A DNA stretch of 64,000 nt, from NCBI GenBank assembly GCA_964017045.1, contig OZ024807.1:21932053-21996052 (forward strand), read 5' to 3'. The position numbers and the translations under genes are program-made. Positions 47,101 to 57,739 of the stretch are shown in pieces (within the stretch, counting starts at the first letter, position 1; the number at the start of each line of letters is the position of its first letter). Under the pieces are notes generated by a model, which ran no database searches, was not told the origin of the DNA, and saw nothing but the letters and a program-made list of their open reading frames with translations. The DNA is from Omphiscola glabra (lineage: Eukaryota; Mollusca; Gastropoda; Lymnaeidae).

Positions 47101-47465
47101 ACTAATGATATCCACCTACGGAACTGTATCTCCGAGTTTCCTTCTCTTAGATGAGTTGCCTTCCCACGTTGACGAGTTAATGGTTTTGATTTGGATAGGG
47201 ATTGAACTACAGCCCATAACTTTGAGATTTAGACCACTCGGCCACTAAGCACACACGACAAATTCGTATACTCAACATACAAACCTCTATTTCCAAGATA
47301 ACAAGGATTGATAGCCCCATTTAAGTGTATATTTGACACTGTGTAACTATCGAATTGCTTACCTTCACTGATCAGATAGAGCTGGTATATTGAATACACT
47401 ATACCAGAGATACCCATCATCCCGTAAGTACATCTCTCCCATAAGGGTAGGACATCTTCATACAT
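41008..47465 (-). CDS. Hedgehog acyltransferase (HHAT) homolog, MBOAT family
   Basis: Seven exons join in phase to 556 codons: 47,363-47,465, 45,717-45,781, 45,125-45,241, 44,282-44,494, 42,512-43,399, 41,754-41,898, 41,008-41,147. HHAT is a multi-pass ER/Golgi enzyme that transfers palmitate from palmitoyl-CoA to the N-terminal Cys of Hedgehog. Seen here: N-terminal membrane segment after MYEDVLPLWE; LPHFFTGPYYRF; FDVGLHAFMKTYVYIP with conserved Asp (about residue 388); LLWHGT with the MBOAT His (about 427); C-terminal PWSSFITAYLLVMCHVH. Human HHAT has 493 residues; the surplus is largely a polar insert at about residues 201-246. The catalytic pair is intact. A related family member such as HHATL is less likely because that lacks the His. 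Confidence 0.85.
41295..41470. repeat. TATTCTTTATT-rich degenerate repeat
   Basis: Loose 11-15 bp repetition of ttattctttattctctg. Two overlapping hydrophobic frames on the plus strand are repeat artefacts. Confidence 0.75.
41600..41753 (-). repeat. 38-bp tandem array of HHAT splice donors
   Basis: Four boundaries spaced exactly 38 bp: donor words at 41,748 (used), 41,710, 41,672 and 41,634. Each unit reads (minus strand) ctttactg|gtaatg and then intron. The 41,710 copy has lost its GT (ttaatg); the others keep it. Confidence 0.9.
41754..41898 (-). CDS. HHAT exon 6
   Basis: 145 bp, phase 0 in and 1 out. KSRMNAAMELRVRVF, then a helix (GPFIVQFFNIGYLFFF) and SASQLFFTG. The donor is the first of the 38-bp array. 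Confidence 0.85.
42512..43399 (-). CDS. HHAT exon 5 (catalytic core)
   Basis: 888 bp, phase 0-0, the longest exon. Starts ANPTFKGLYF, carries the polar insert, the FTGPYYRF motif, the Asp and His catalytic region, and ends SIGVYL before gtaagt. Confidence 0.9.
43525..43960 (-). repeat. (AAT)n-tailed interspersed repeat, copy c (long)
   Basis: ATT run, then gcgcgataccccagcatagg and a 3' body with agttttgaaggctgtgattg. About 430 bp alignable with 51,365-51,790. Inside an HHAT intron. Confidence 0.75.
44282..44494 (-). CDS. HHAT exon 4
   Basis: 213 bp, phase 0-0. KRKRLLLTFYLITYYVLFG, then TEIGTMYYIAC and VWKKYVNIFDDQ. Acceptor ttcttttcag, donor gtaatg. Confidence 0.85.
45125..45241 (-). CDS. 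HHAT exon 3
   Basis: 117 bp, phase 0-0. DFTSRLWKLWRNTFVLTHSL, then a hydrophobic stretch YAIHVFISWLCF. Donor gttagt. Confidence 0.8.
45287..45453. mobile_element. SPIN-like hAT element, copy 3
   Basis: caatgattctcaacctttct at the left, ctcatgttgtgtcgacatcc and cttcgctacttcataactgt in the middle, ggttaagaacctctg at the right. Flanks ttttaaaa and gtttaaca match at six of eight positions, compatible with a decayed 8-bp hAT target duplication. Lies in HHAT intron 2, just upstream of exon 3. Confidence 0.8.
45717..45781 (-). CDS. HHAT exon 2
   Basis: 65 bp (2 bp plus 21 codons): MKSKLQRNYLSPGWAILGRD and Q. Acceptor ctattttag, donor gtaggt. Gly-Trp then precedes the DFTSRLW of exon 3, as in HHAT proteins. 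Confidence 0.8.
46360..46860. repeat. ~50-bp degenerate tandem repeat, two blocks
   Basis: 'cagtaaattatgacattg' followed by 'agtcaatgaataaacc' recurs at 46,360-46,520 and, more diverged, at 46,725-46,860. In HHAT intron 1. Confidence 0.75.
47030..47255 (-). mobile_element. tRNA-derived SINE (inverted copy)
   Basis: Reverse complement shows a Ser/Leu-tRNA-like head: agtggccgagtggtctaaat (A-box) and agttcaatccctatc (B-box), followed by the aactcatctaagagaagg body seen at 16.3-16.9 kb. It lacks an acceptor stem, so it is not a tRNA gene. Confidence 0.75.
47363..47465 (-). CDS. HHAT exon 1 (start codon)
   Basis: ATG at 47,463-47,465; MYEDVLPLWERCTYGMMGIS, then a helix through YSIYQLYLISE. Phase 1 out, donor gtaagc. 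Aligns with the start of HHAT proteins (xLPxWE), which supports this Met. Confidence 0.8.
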
Positions 47466-47619
47466 GGCTTCAATATAGAAAAATGATCAACCTAAAAGAT
47501 AACACATATTATAGAGTTCTTATGTGGGAACATCAAATGACCAAACATCATCATAAAAAGACTTAATGGAAATGACATATTAAGAGCATGATGATGTATA
47601 TATCATAATAAAATATTTA

Positions 47620-47866
47620 AGTGGTCAGGGCACACTCTCAGCAAACTCCCAGATAACGTCACCAGACAATCCCTAACATGGAATGCACATGGAAAAAGAA
47701 AGAGAGGACCGCCTAAGAATTCACGGAGACGCGATCTAGAGGACGGCACTCAAAATATGGCATACACCAGGAAGCAACTGGAGAGGAAAGCAAAGGACCG
47801 AGATGGATGGAACATTCTTGTAGGCGGCCTATACCCCAGATGAGATAAAAGGTATAATTAAGTATA
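47620..47866 (+). mobile_element. LINE 3' fragment, second copy
   Basis: Plus-strand frame: GHTLSKLPD, TRQSLTWN, GKRKRGPPKNS, YTRKQLERKAKDRD, ILVGGLY. Same family as 23,060-23,512, in inverse orientation. Sits just upstream of the HHAT start. Confidence 0.75.
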
Positions 47867-48639
47867 GTATATTAAGATATTACACTAAATTTGTATTGAA
47901 ATGGAACGTGTCATTGCATCAATGTAAGCATAAACTTATTTAATGTAATCTAAACGAATTGATTTTTAATTTTCAATACATTAATCACAACATATTGCAT
48001 TTTTAAACTATAAATATAATTAAACTGCCCTAACTAAAAATGGCGGATACCCTCAAACGAATCTAAAACAGGAGGTAAAACAGAATGTTATGAAACTAAA
48101 ACACAAGAAAGCGATTCTTCTTTCAATACATATTAAAAAAGATTACTGAAACGTGTAACTATACATACCTCAGATATCGTTTTATAATGCAAAGACTTGC
48201 GCAGAATGGTATTGTACACGTACAAAAATAGAGTTGGTTGAACCCCAAAGATCAATATGTGTATTAATACACATAACAGTGATTGAAATGTCATTATAAA
48301 TAACATCACGCTGTTGCTCATAATCGTACGCTAGACATTAAAATCAATGCGACGTTTCTTAATTAGCAGCAGTAGGTGTGTCTCGTGGTGGGCTCTTTAT
48401 GCGGATCATGGCTGTAATTAAGGCTAGCCGTGATATTAAGTTCATTGTAAGTCAAAGAAATATAGTTATTTGTGTTAATACACGTGTGAAATGGGGTTGT
48501 CATTTCGAGGCGTTCAATTGCCGCCCTCCTGCTAAGTAAAACCCTTTACGGATAACTAGCAATGCTGTTAGACGCTTGGTTGTTTGTGGTTAAGCTTTTT
48601 ACCAATTGTTGTTTTTAGATGTATAGTTTTCTGTAATTG

Positions 48640-48720
48640 TCAATTTAGTACGTGTGAAGCGCAGTGGGCCTAACCCTAGGCTGAGGTTCTGCGCTAGATA
48701 AAACCATCTTAATAATAATA
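48640..48720 (+). repeat. (AAT)n-tailed interspersed repeat, copy d (short)
   Basis: gcgcagtgggcctaacccta core and AAT-rich tail. Confidence 0.6.
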
Positions 48721-51364
48721 GTAGTAAAATCTGGTTGATTTTGAGAGAAAAAAACCTGCTTTTGGTGGTTAACTTTATATAGCAAATATAGCATATAGAT
48801 TTGTGTATGCTTACCATATAGACTTAAATAAAGCTATTGATTCACTGAATACATCAAATACAATAGATTGCCAGTTAACAAACAAACGACCTAGCAGATT
48901 TTGCACGTGGCCTGCTCAGTTACCTAATCCCTATTTAGGAATGTGGTTCATTAAAAAAAAAAGGATAAGACATAATCCATGATGAAATTTCCTATCTTAA
49001 AATGTAAATCGCCCAAATAAGACCAGGTCTTTGCTTCCCACATTCACTCACCAGTGTGAGTACACATGCTAATTTTTGAGTGTCGGTTCCTGCTGCGCGG
49101 TAAGCAAGAATAGCGTTTTTTTGTTTTGTTTTGTTTTTTGAAATATTTGCTTGCCATTCTTCATTGACTATGTTTGTTTAAATTGTGCAGCTACTTGGCC
49201 AGTTTACACCCTGTTTGGTGGCAATGCACAAACCAGATATGACGTCGTCACATACTTGATGATGGCCACCGTCACATTGCTCTTTACAAATTGGCTACAA
49301 TTGCATTTATTCAGTTCGACCAAAGAATTTAATAAAAAGCTGTTTTAAATGTCCCCCCCCCCCCCAACCACACATATTTCATCCGACTTCGCCTCTTATT
49401 TCCTCAAACCTCTCTCCCACCAATTTCCTAAAACCTCACATCCGTCCATCACCCCTTTTTATTATTTTATTTACTAATGAATTGAGAACACTATGCAGTA
49501 TAAGCCTTCGCAATTAGAGTAAATAAAATAGTTGAATTACAAGCATGTAAATAGTGCTTCCTATCTTTCACAATCCATAAGTAAGATCATTGTTATACAT
49601 TAATTGAATTGGGCACAATTCCGTTGCCACTCTACCTGTATACATTTGCTGCCGAGGTTGTAATTTTCTTAGTCCAAATAAAAAAATAACGTAGATGTAC
49701 ACATTGTGAGACTTGAATTAAAGCTTTATTTAAACCTCTGTTAACGGCATTTAGATTTGATGAACAAATAATACACGTGACAAACTACTAACCTCAAATA
49801 GAACAACGATAAACGGGACAAAAGCAATAGCCGATAACGCATGTAAGAAATGTTAAATAATGTAGCAGTTGTGTTCCTTTACAACCATAAGAAAAAGCAG
49901 AAGGTGCGTTTTTTTTTTTTTGCGCTAACGATTGATTAGCTTCATAAAAATGTAAGAGTCAGTTTAATTAGGGTTACCAGACGTCCCCCATTTTCCTTAT
50001 ATGTATTTTCTTTTTAAGGTCTTAAATTTGTGAAACATTAAAAAATATCAGTATTTTTCCTTTCAACTCCATATATTTTGTCGAAATAATTATTAGCCAT
50101 GTTGGAGTAGACGGTTCTGAATCGATTAGGTAGGATAGAGAAACGAAGAGTTGTGGTTACATCATTCGGTAAGATAGAAAGTCAATCTTGGTTCCGAATA
50201 GGGGCTGCGAAAAAAAGATATTATCAGCGGTATTAAAATGTAAATGAAATAACTAATTATAGTACTTGACCCCACGTGGCGAAAACATTGCGCAGTCAGA
50301 AGTAAAATACGTCACATATAATTTCCAACTACCATTCAAGGGCCACCCATATAAAAGGGACGTTAAAGAGTCAAATTTTTAACTGCCCCCCACCCCCCAC
50401 CTGTTGCTTGCGTACTTTTTTTGTGCCCCCACCCATTTGTACGTGCAATGAGCTTTCGAGAAACCACCCCTAAAATTAAAAACAAAACACAAAAATCAAA
50501 CAGTCTTTATACAATTATGACGCAACGGGCAACAAAATATGTCACACATTTTCAGCGCTGTCTGTTTGGCGTGCCCAGAGTTTTCCCATACTATATACGA
50601 CGCATCGTCCTGGTTGCCAAAATGCAATCGGACAGGGCCATATACTTCACAAGGAGCGCTAAATATCGTCATGATACTGCTAGTTGCAGTTACTAGATGG
50701 CGCTAAGTTAAGTACGTGTTATATTTATGTGTACCCAACCTTTTCTTTCATTATGTTTATGTATTCGCTAATTTAAACTGTACATGTTAGAATATAATAT
50801 AGGGCGCCTGGTGAAATCCTACATTTGGAATAGAAATATTCCACGAACCACTGTCGTCGCACTATAAAATATACGTCACACGCACGTTGGACTTGAGGTG
50901 GACTACATATTACTTTGAAAAATGTGCTATTGAGCATTACATGAGTGCTATCTAGCACATTCACGCGAGAAAGCACAAGGCAACTTTATGACGGTAATTC
51001 CTAAAGAAAATTGCATTATATTAATAAATAATCTATTTGTGGACTGTCACAATTTCAGAATGATTATTAAAAAGTTTTTTTAAAACAAATTTACGTTCTT
51101 TCTGCCGACACACCTCCCCCCCCCCCCTCTTTGACCATCTGAGCAATACGAATGCGCACGCAAAATCTCCAGTTTCGACAACCCAACACCCCTCTCAGTG
51201 CGTACGTACTCAATGATGAGCTGGTTCGTTGTTATTGTTTTGGTCACTAAAGTAATTACAAATATTCCTGGAAAAACTATAACAATGATAAAAATTTGAC
51301 CCAGCTGTAGTCATGTTAAAAATGGACAAAGTATTTAGAAAGCTCTATAAACATTACGTTCCAT
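48721..51364. other. No gene recognised
   Basis: Unique AT-rich sequence with C-rich runs (49,354; 51,113). A 65-codon plus-strand frame at 49,151 has no splice context or known motif. Confidence 0.5.
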
Positions 51365-51790
51365 TTATTATTATTATTATTATTATGGGTAGTTTTCTAT
51401 AGCGTGGTACCCCAGCCTAGGGCTGGGCTCACCACTCTGTACATGCAAATTAAAATGAACTTAAAAAATATAAATTAAAAACCAACCATTCCATATCAAT
51501 TTACATGTGAAGCCATGGACGGCCCTTAGCAGCATCGTTTAACTTTCAGAGGGGGAATCAGTCAGGATAGTAAAGTTTAAAGAGGTGTGTTTTGAGTGCA
51601 GTTTTGAAGGCTGTGATGGTTGATATATTTCTGATGTGTAATGGAAGAGAATTCCATTGTTTGGGGGCATAGTAAGAGAACTGTTACAAACTGCTCAACG
51701 TTTCTTTGCAATCTCAAATCACAATGCCACCGTGGAGCGACTTTTCCCCTACACGCAAGCTCAGTGGATAAGGAGAGAAACAAGATAACT
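51365..51790 (-). repeat. (AAT)n-tailed interspersed repeat, copy e (long)
   Basis: ATT run, gcgtggtaccccagcctagg core and a body with agttttgaaggctgtgatgg. Continues past the end of similarity to copy c with ccaccgtggagcgactttt. Confidence 0.75.
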
Positions 51791-53920
51791 ATTTAGTGTC
51801 AGAGGTCCTTTATTTGTGGCCTTTAAACTTCCGAGAAATTTCTTGTCAACATTTGCAAAGTTAATTGTAAAGAATAAAAACTTGCTAAAACACATTCTAT
51901 TTTTAGGGACAAATAAGAGTCACATGGAACAATGATTTAATTAAATGAGATGTGTTATTAATTCACTACTTTTGAATATGAACTCATTAAAAATGTATTT
52001 ACTTACATAAAAAAAAACGTAAGAATATGTGGTTTTACGTAAGAATTTTCAATAAAAATTTTATATATCATATGTATATGTATAAATATATTAGTCCTCT
52101 ATTTCTGTAAGATGCCATTTTGTCCTATTTTGACAATAGGGAAATATGTTAAACCTTTTTAAATACACATTACATATGTCTTTAATATTACACACATGGT
52201 AACTGAAAGTAGCTTTTTTTCCATACTCTGTCTTTTTTTTTTTTAAACGATAAACATTGATTTGTAGATTTCTTTACTTTGACAAGTAAGTACAACTGCT
52301 GCGTTTACAGTTCTAATGAGTTCTGTTTTAAGAATTTGATTTTCAAAAACCTTATTTTCATGCGTCCAGCTTTGATATCTTAGAACCTTTCATGTCTATA
52401 ACCACACTATTGCTCTCCTTACCCGTTGAACAATTGTTTGGATACACTTTCGTGTCACACACTTTATGTAATTGGTTTCATTACAATTGCTTACATTGTT
52501 TTGTGTGTAAAAATAATTCAAGTGTCATTATTTTATTTCTGTTAATTCTTTTTAAAGTTTTATATCAAATTGCCCTTTGTGTGTATAGGGCAAAATCTTC
52601 GGACGTTTAATTGTCACAGTTACCGTCAAACTATCGAGCTGAAACTTGGCACATAGACTCTTTGTCGATGGCAACACATTCTTTCAAACGTTTAGCCCAC
52701 CGAATCACCAACCCCCAAAACATCAGCTTTTCCTATTTTTAAAGGGGAAGGTGAAGGAAATATGATGCCACTGATTTCATGAAATAAATGTCCTGATTAC
52801 TGTACTAAATGAGATTCTTTTAAAAATGTCTTTGTTGCGGAACATTTTCTTTCATTTTTCTGAAAAAGTTGATAAAGTAAATATGCATTGTAAAAGAGAG
52901 TTAGGCTATAGAATATTAAAATACAATAAAATAATTTAAAAAAATGAGTATTTATTTTTAAGAATTGTTTATAAATGACCCAGTTAAAAAATATGATTGA
53001 TGTGAATCTAGTCAGGGAAAATATATGTCTATCTTAAACGTGCTAGACGTTGTGTTTTAATGTAGTGAACAATAATTAGTTCAACTGATAGCAAATAACA
53101 AAAAAAAATGTAACTAATTGTTTGTATGTAACATATTTGAGCTTTATTTCTTTTTATTTAAACAACTTATAAAAGCAACACATAATCAAATAGAGCAGAA
53201 TTGAAATACGTTTTTTTTTAGATGAGAACTTCACATAACGTCAAATTGAGCTATGCTTTTAAAATGACTTAAATTTTATAAAACATAGCAACATTAAAAG
53301 GATATTAAAATGTAAAATATATTTATAAATATAACATAAGGCAATATTATGAAAAGATAGACATAGGTATAGGTAAAATGACATAAAGTAATAAACGACA
53401 TATACAATTGTCTATATATTTCAAGCATTATATTATTTTGCTCATTAAAAGATACATTTTATTTCGCCATTCATATGCACCCACATGATACATAAAAAAA
53501 AGATGCCTTTTAAGTAGATATGAAAAGATTGAATAAAACTTTAAAAACTGTATACACCACTTATTGGCTAAAAAGTTGATTAAAATAATAAAACTTGATA
53601 TTTAATTATCATTACACCCATTGAAAGTGAATTATTTTAGGCCTGGAATATAATATACATATATTTTTTTTTAAAAACAGTTAACGTGACTCATGCATGA
53701 AATATTTTTTATTGACGTTAAAAATGGAGGCTAAAATATGTGCTAGAAATTTTTACAGTCCGATCAACATAACATTTTAAAATATTAATGAAAAAAAAAA
53801 ATTAACTAATTATATATAAATTGACAAGCATAGTATTTGTATAAGAAAAATAAAATAATAAACATAGTTTGTGTTATTATGACAAAAAAAACAAATGAAC
53901 GCAAAAAAGGGGGGGGGGGG
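51791..53920. other. No gene recognised
   Basis: Very AT-rich; nothing supportable. Confidence 0.5.
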
Positions 53921-54165
53921 CTATCCCAAGAAATACTTTACGAGATGCAACATTATCAACATGAGGGGAGCGAATCCAATCCTCACTGCCGATGACATAC
54001 GGACGTACTCTATGACGTATTCGGGATAAAACTGAGCGTCGTTGTAGATGATGAACTCGCGGAAAACCCCCAGGAAGTCATCTTCGAAGTCAGACATGAC
54101 TGAGTTGTAAGTCACGGGGGTTCCGGCATCGTCCGTCGTAGGAGGGTTGCTGGTGCTTCGGATGA
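53921..54165 (-). CDS. PARP-like exon 3 (catalytic Glu, C-terminal anchor)
   Basis: 2 bp plus 81 codons to TAG. Thr/Pro-rich start, TYNSVMSDFED, the REFIIYN catalytic strand, then the hydrophobic tail. Acceptor ctgttttcag is the innermost copy of a nine-fold array. Confidence 0.85.
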
Positions 54166-57100
54166 CTGAAAACAGAATGATATATTATAAATTTACATGG
54201 GGATGACTGAAAACAGAATGATATATTATAAATTTACATGGGGATGACTGAAAACAGAATGATATATTATAAATTTACATGGGGATGACTGAAAACAGAA
54301 TGATATATTATAAATTTACATGGGGATGACTGAAAACAGAATGATATATTATAAATTTACATGGGGATGACTGAAAACAGAACGATATATTATAAATTTA
54401 CATGGGGATGACTGAAAACAGAATGATATATTATAAATTTACATGGGGATGACTGAAAACAGAACGATATATTATAAATTTACATGGGGATGACTGAAAA
54501 CAGAATGATATATTATAAATTTACATGGGAGGTTGTCAAAAACAATTATATTTATTTAAAAAAATAAAAGGCTTGAGATGAATGAAGTGAACTACACCTG
54601 TTAAAATGTAAATTTTCTTGACCATGTGCGCGAGTATATAAATATGTATTAAAAATGATTTTTATTGTTCAATAAAAATGCACACATTAACCTAAAATGT
54701 AAGCAAATCTGAAAATATTCATTAAGTAGATTCAATTTTGTTCAAGCATAGAGATATATTCTTGTTTTAAATAGGCGTAAGCAGAAATATATTTGTTTGT
54801 ACACATTTTTATATGAGGTGCGGGGTGGTGTATGGGGGGGGGCGGGGGGGGGGTGTTCAGCCGTCAGATGTACTGCTAGCACGGGTTTTTTTATTCATTC
54901 AACGTCTGCCCTTGACGGTCTCAGTTTATTTCACAGTTCTTACCGGCTACGGCTGAGATATCACGAAACACGGGTGCAGGTTCCGTAGCCTGACCATAAA
55001 AAGCTATACCTTTCTTTGATGCTAGCCAACAGCCCGAGAAGTGATTTTAAACGAGATCGTTTGGAACATACAACATAAATTCTATGCGACAGAAACCATC
55101 ATAAAAGTACAAACATACACATGACGTATTTTGTTTATGTTATCATGCATGTTGGTTTCTTTAGAACTTTTTTTTTTAATAGAGAAGATAAACACCAACA
55201 GTACAACCAGCACATTTTAATATTTTTTACAGTATTCTCTGTTTAAACAATGGAATGGGCTTTTTGATGACGATAACATTAATGGGCTATATTTGAATAT
55301 GCTCTTTTTGTTTTAGAGTAACTGCTCCTTTTGATTAAGGGAGGCAATATTGATTGATCTGTGATCTGTTTGCTCAAAGTTTGATTGACCTTTCGGCTCA
55401 TATATATATACTTAATAATTACATCCAGTTTCATGAATAATGTGTGTACTTCGTTTTAACACGGTAGTGTCTGTATCGGTAGTGGCAGTGTCGGTAGTGG
55501 CAGTGTCGGTAGTGGCAGTGTCGATAGAGGCTATGTCGGTAGTAGCAGTGCCGGTAATGGCAGTGTCGGTAGTGGCAGTGTCGGTAGTGGCTGTTTCGGT
55601 AGAGGCAGTGTCGGTAGAGGCAGTGTCGGTAGTGGCAGTGTCGGTAGTGGCAGTGTCAGTAGTGGCTGTTTCGGTAGAGGCAGTGTCGGTAGTGGCAGTG
55701 TCGGTAGAGGCAGTGTCGGTAATGGCAGTGTCGGTAGTGTAGTGTCGGAATTTCTTGTTTCGGTAGTGGCGGCGTCGATAGGGGCTGCTCCTGTAGTGGC
55801 TACGTCGGTAGTGTCTGTTTCGGCAGTGTATGCTTCTGTAATGTACGTGTCACAAGTGGCTGTGTGGGTAATGTCTGTGTCACTAGTGGCTGTGTCGGTA
55901 AGGGCTGTGTCGTAAATTTTAGGCATATACTGTAGCATTGGATGACACAAAGACAAATTACTTTTAAAAATATATTTAAGGAAATATATAATCCGTTAAT
56001 CAATGTAAAAAAATGGTACAGAAAGATACTTACTCATCCTGGTTTCGTTGGTCTTACACAGGTAGACATTGCCAAGTGTCATGCGCACAAGCAGCATGTT
56101 TTGGTAAGGACCGGTGGCATCTTAGGAAAATTAGAGAAAAACAAATATACCAAAATATTAAAATAATTATGAATGCATAATTTACAGAAGTTAATTTGTA
56201 AATATTATTGTTTTTCCCAGAAAAATCTCCAGAGCGTGATAATAATACTGCTTAATAAACAAATAATTATAGAATACTGAAATTGATTTTTATTTCCCAT
56301 ATCCCATATTTATTAGATCAAAGGATTAATCAAGAAAGTTTAGGAAGGATAGGTGAAGAAAATATATTGGTTGGTGGGTGATTACTACATGTATGTAAAA
56401 ATACTTTTATTGCCGCCGTATCAAACTCAGTGCGCCTCAACGGTTGCACAAATATAAATACATTTGCTTGTCTGACGTTAAATACGATTCATTTTGATTT
56501 TAAAAGTCTGATTTTGGAGATGTTCAAAATTGTAGTCTGTCACTATTAACGTAATTGTCTGAAAGCATATGGAGTGCAAATCCTATTTGTAAAATAATTT
56601 ATATATAGTAGCCTAACTTTAATGTTCGATTTAGTTCAACATTCTTCATTGTGACCGCTTCAAATGACACAATAATCTAGTCATTGGGGCCGGGCGCCAT
56701 AAACGTGTAAAGAATTATAAAAGAGGAATATTTTCATCTTTGAATGAATTTTTATAGCTATGTTACATTGCAAGTATGTTTTTTTACATTTAAACTCCAC
56801 AAGGGCTAATAGGAAAACTAATCAGGTCACAATTCCTTAAAGCTTTACTAGTGATGAGACTCTCAAACACGAACGTCTCAATAAAAATACTGGAAGATAA
56901 CGCAAACATTTACAGCAAAGCATTTGAAATTAGTAGTTGTCTATTGTATTGCAGTCAATATAAGCATTTTGTGCGCAAGTAGTGTTTTACACAAATTCAT
57001 AGATACGGTATGTTGTTACGTTTAAAAATAAAATATATAATATCAGGAGCCACCTGATGTGTACCTGTGTACTGGTCAGAGCCACCTAATACCTACCTGT

Positions 57101-57739
57101 ATACTGGTCAGATTTGGTTGACCTCTCCGCCCCGTAAATTCCACGTCCGAACTGCCCCAGGCCGGCCACGCTCATGTTGAACCCGTTCTCCGCGATGAGG
57201 TTGACGTACCTCACCTTGGTGCCGTGGAAGAAGTAATGCTCGTTAATCTCCGTGTACACCTGATCGGTGATGGCTTTCGGAAGGGTCTTACTTGTCGACA
57301 CCTCACCTCGCGACCCGTTCAAACTCGAAACCCTGGGCGCCAATTTTTTAAGGGCGTTAAGAATCTCCCGACGGCGGGTGCCGTACTTGTTGAACAGCTT
57401 CGGGTTTTCGATCCGCTTCACGTTTGTGACCTTGATCCTCGTCTGATTTAAGTTTCGTCCATCGTCTCCTTTCCCGATGAGACTCGCGTCCCAAGTTTGG
57501 TCAACCAACGCGTAGATGGCGTCCTTCGTGACCTGGTCCACGTCAACAATGCTCCAGTTGGTTGGGCTTTGTTGTGTCCAGTAGCGCGGTGGCTGGACAT
57601 CTAGTTTCGAGGCGTATTCGACGAAGGCGTCGGTCCCTCTAGCTGGCGGTGGCTGGGTTGTCGATGCGGCGTCGCAGTCTGCTAGTTTAGAAGCCAAAGC
57701 GATGAGGGCGTACGCGAAGAGATTCAGTTTGAGATCCAT
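53921..57739 (-). CDS. Secreted or membrane-tethered PARP-fold ADP-ribosyltransferase
   Basis: Three exons (57,097-57,739, 56,034-56,120, 53,921-54,165) join in phase to 324 codons. A signal peptide (FAYALIALASKLADCDA) is followed by a Pro-rich linker and a single PARP catalytic domain. Motifs: VKRIENPKLFNKY, YFFHGT (His about 172), FGRGIYGAE (Tyr about 202), KSDQYT, MLLVRMTLGNVY and REFIIYNDAQFYPEYVI (Glu about 280). This is the H-Y-E triad that binds NAD+ and supports transfer. There is no WWE, zinc-finger or ankyrin module. The C-terminus is hydrophobic (FAPLMLIMLHLVKYFLG), like a GPI-anchor signal or terminal membrane helix. Canonical PARPs are intracellular, so an extracellular one is unusual. 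Substrate unknown. Confidence 0.8.
54166..54530 (-). repeat. 41-bp tandem array of PARP splice acceptors
   Basis: Nine copies of gatgactgaaaacagaatga plus an AT-rich 21 bp. On the minus strand each gives cattctgttttcag|tcatc. The units are almost identical (a single c/t variant in two copies), so expansion is very recent. The innermost copy abuts the exon. Confidence 0.95.
55455..55915. repeat. 15-bp minisatellite
   Basis: About thirty copies of gtgtcggtagtggca with variants, in the intron between PARP exons 2 and 3. Because 15 is a multiple of three, several frames stay open (for example VSVVA repeats); none is a gene. Confidence 0.95.
56034..56120 (-). CDS. PARP-like exon 2
   Basis: 87 bp, phase 1-1. 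ATGPYQNMLLVRMTLGNVYL, the strand after the NAD-binding Tyr helix. Acceptor attttcctaag, donor gtaagt. Confidence 0.85.
57047..57110 (-). repeat. 32-bp duplication of the PARP exon 1 splice donor
   Basis: Two adjacent 32-bp copies (57,047-57,078 and 57,079-57,110) with five mismatches. Both contain ctgaccagta.acag|gta on the minus strand: used donor gtaggt, second donor gtacac. Confidence 0.9.
57097..57739 (-). CDS. PARP-like exon 1 (signal peptide, NAD-binding His and Tyr)
   Basis: 643 bp from ATG at 57,737-57,739, phase 1 out. GC-rich compared with its surroundings, as expected for constrained coding sequence. Two NxS/T sites (NWS, NQT) lie in the linker. Confidence 0.85.

Noticed and set aside
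47180..47245. tRNA gene
   Set aside because: A and B boxes are present but there is no acceptor stem, and the body matches the SINE at 16.2-16.9 kb.
49151..49348. Small membrane protein on the plus strand
   Set aside because: No splice context, no family motif, and length expected by chance in AT-rich DNA.
54166..54530. CRISPR-like regular repeat
   Set aside because: Head-to-tail repeats without unique spacers, in eukaryotic intron sequence.
55440..55956. Open frames of VSVVA or TLPLP repeats on both strands
   Set aside because: Produced by a 15-bp minisatellite in a PARP intron.
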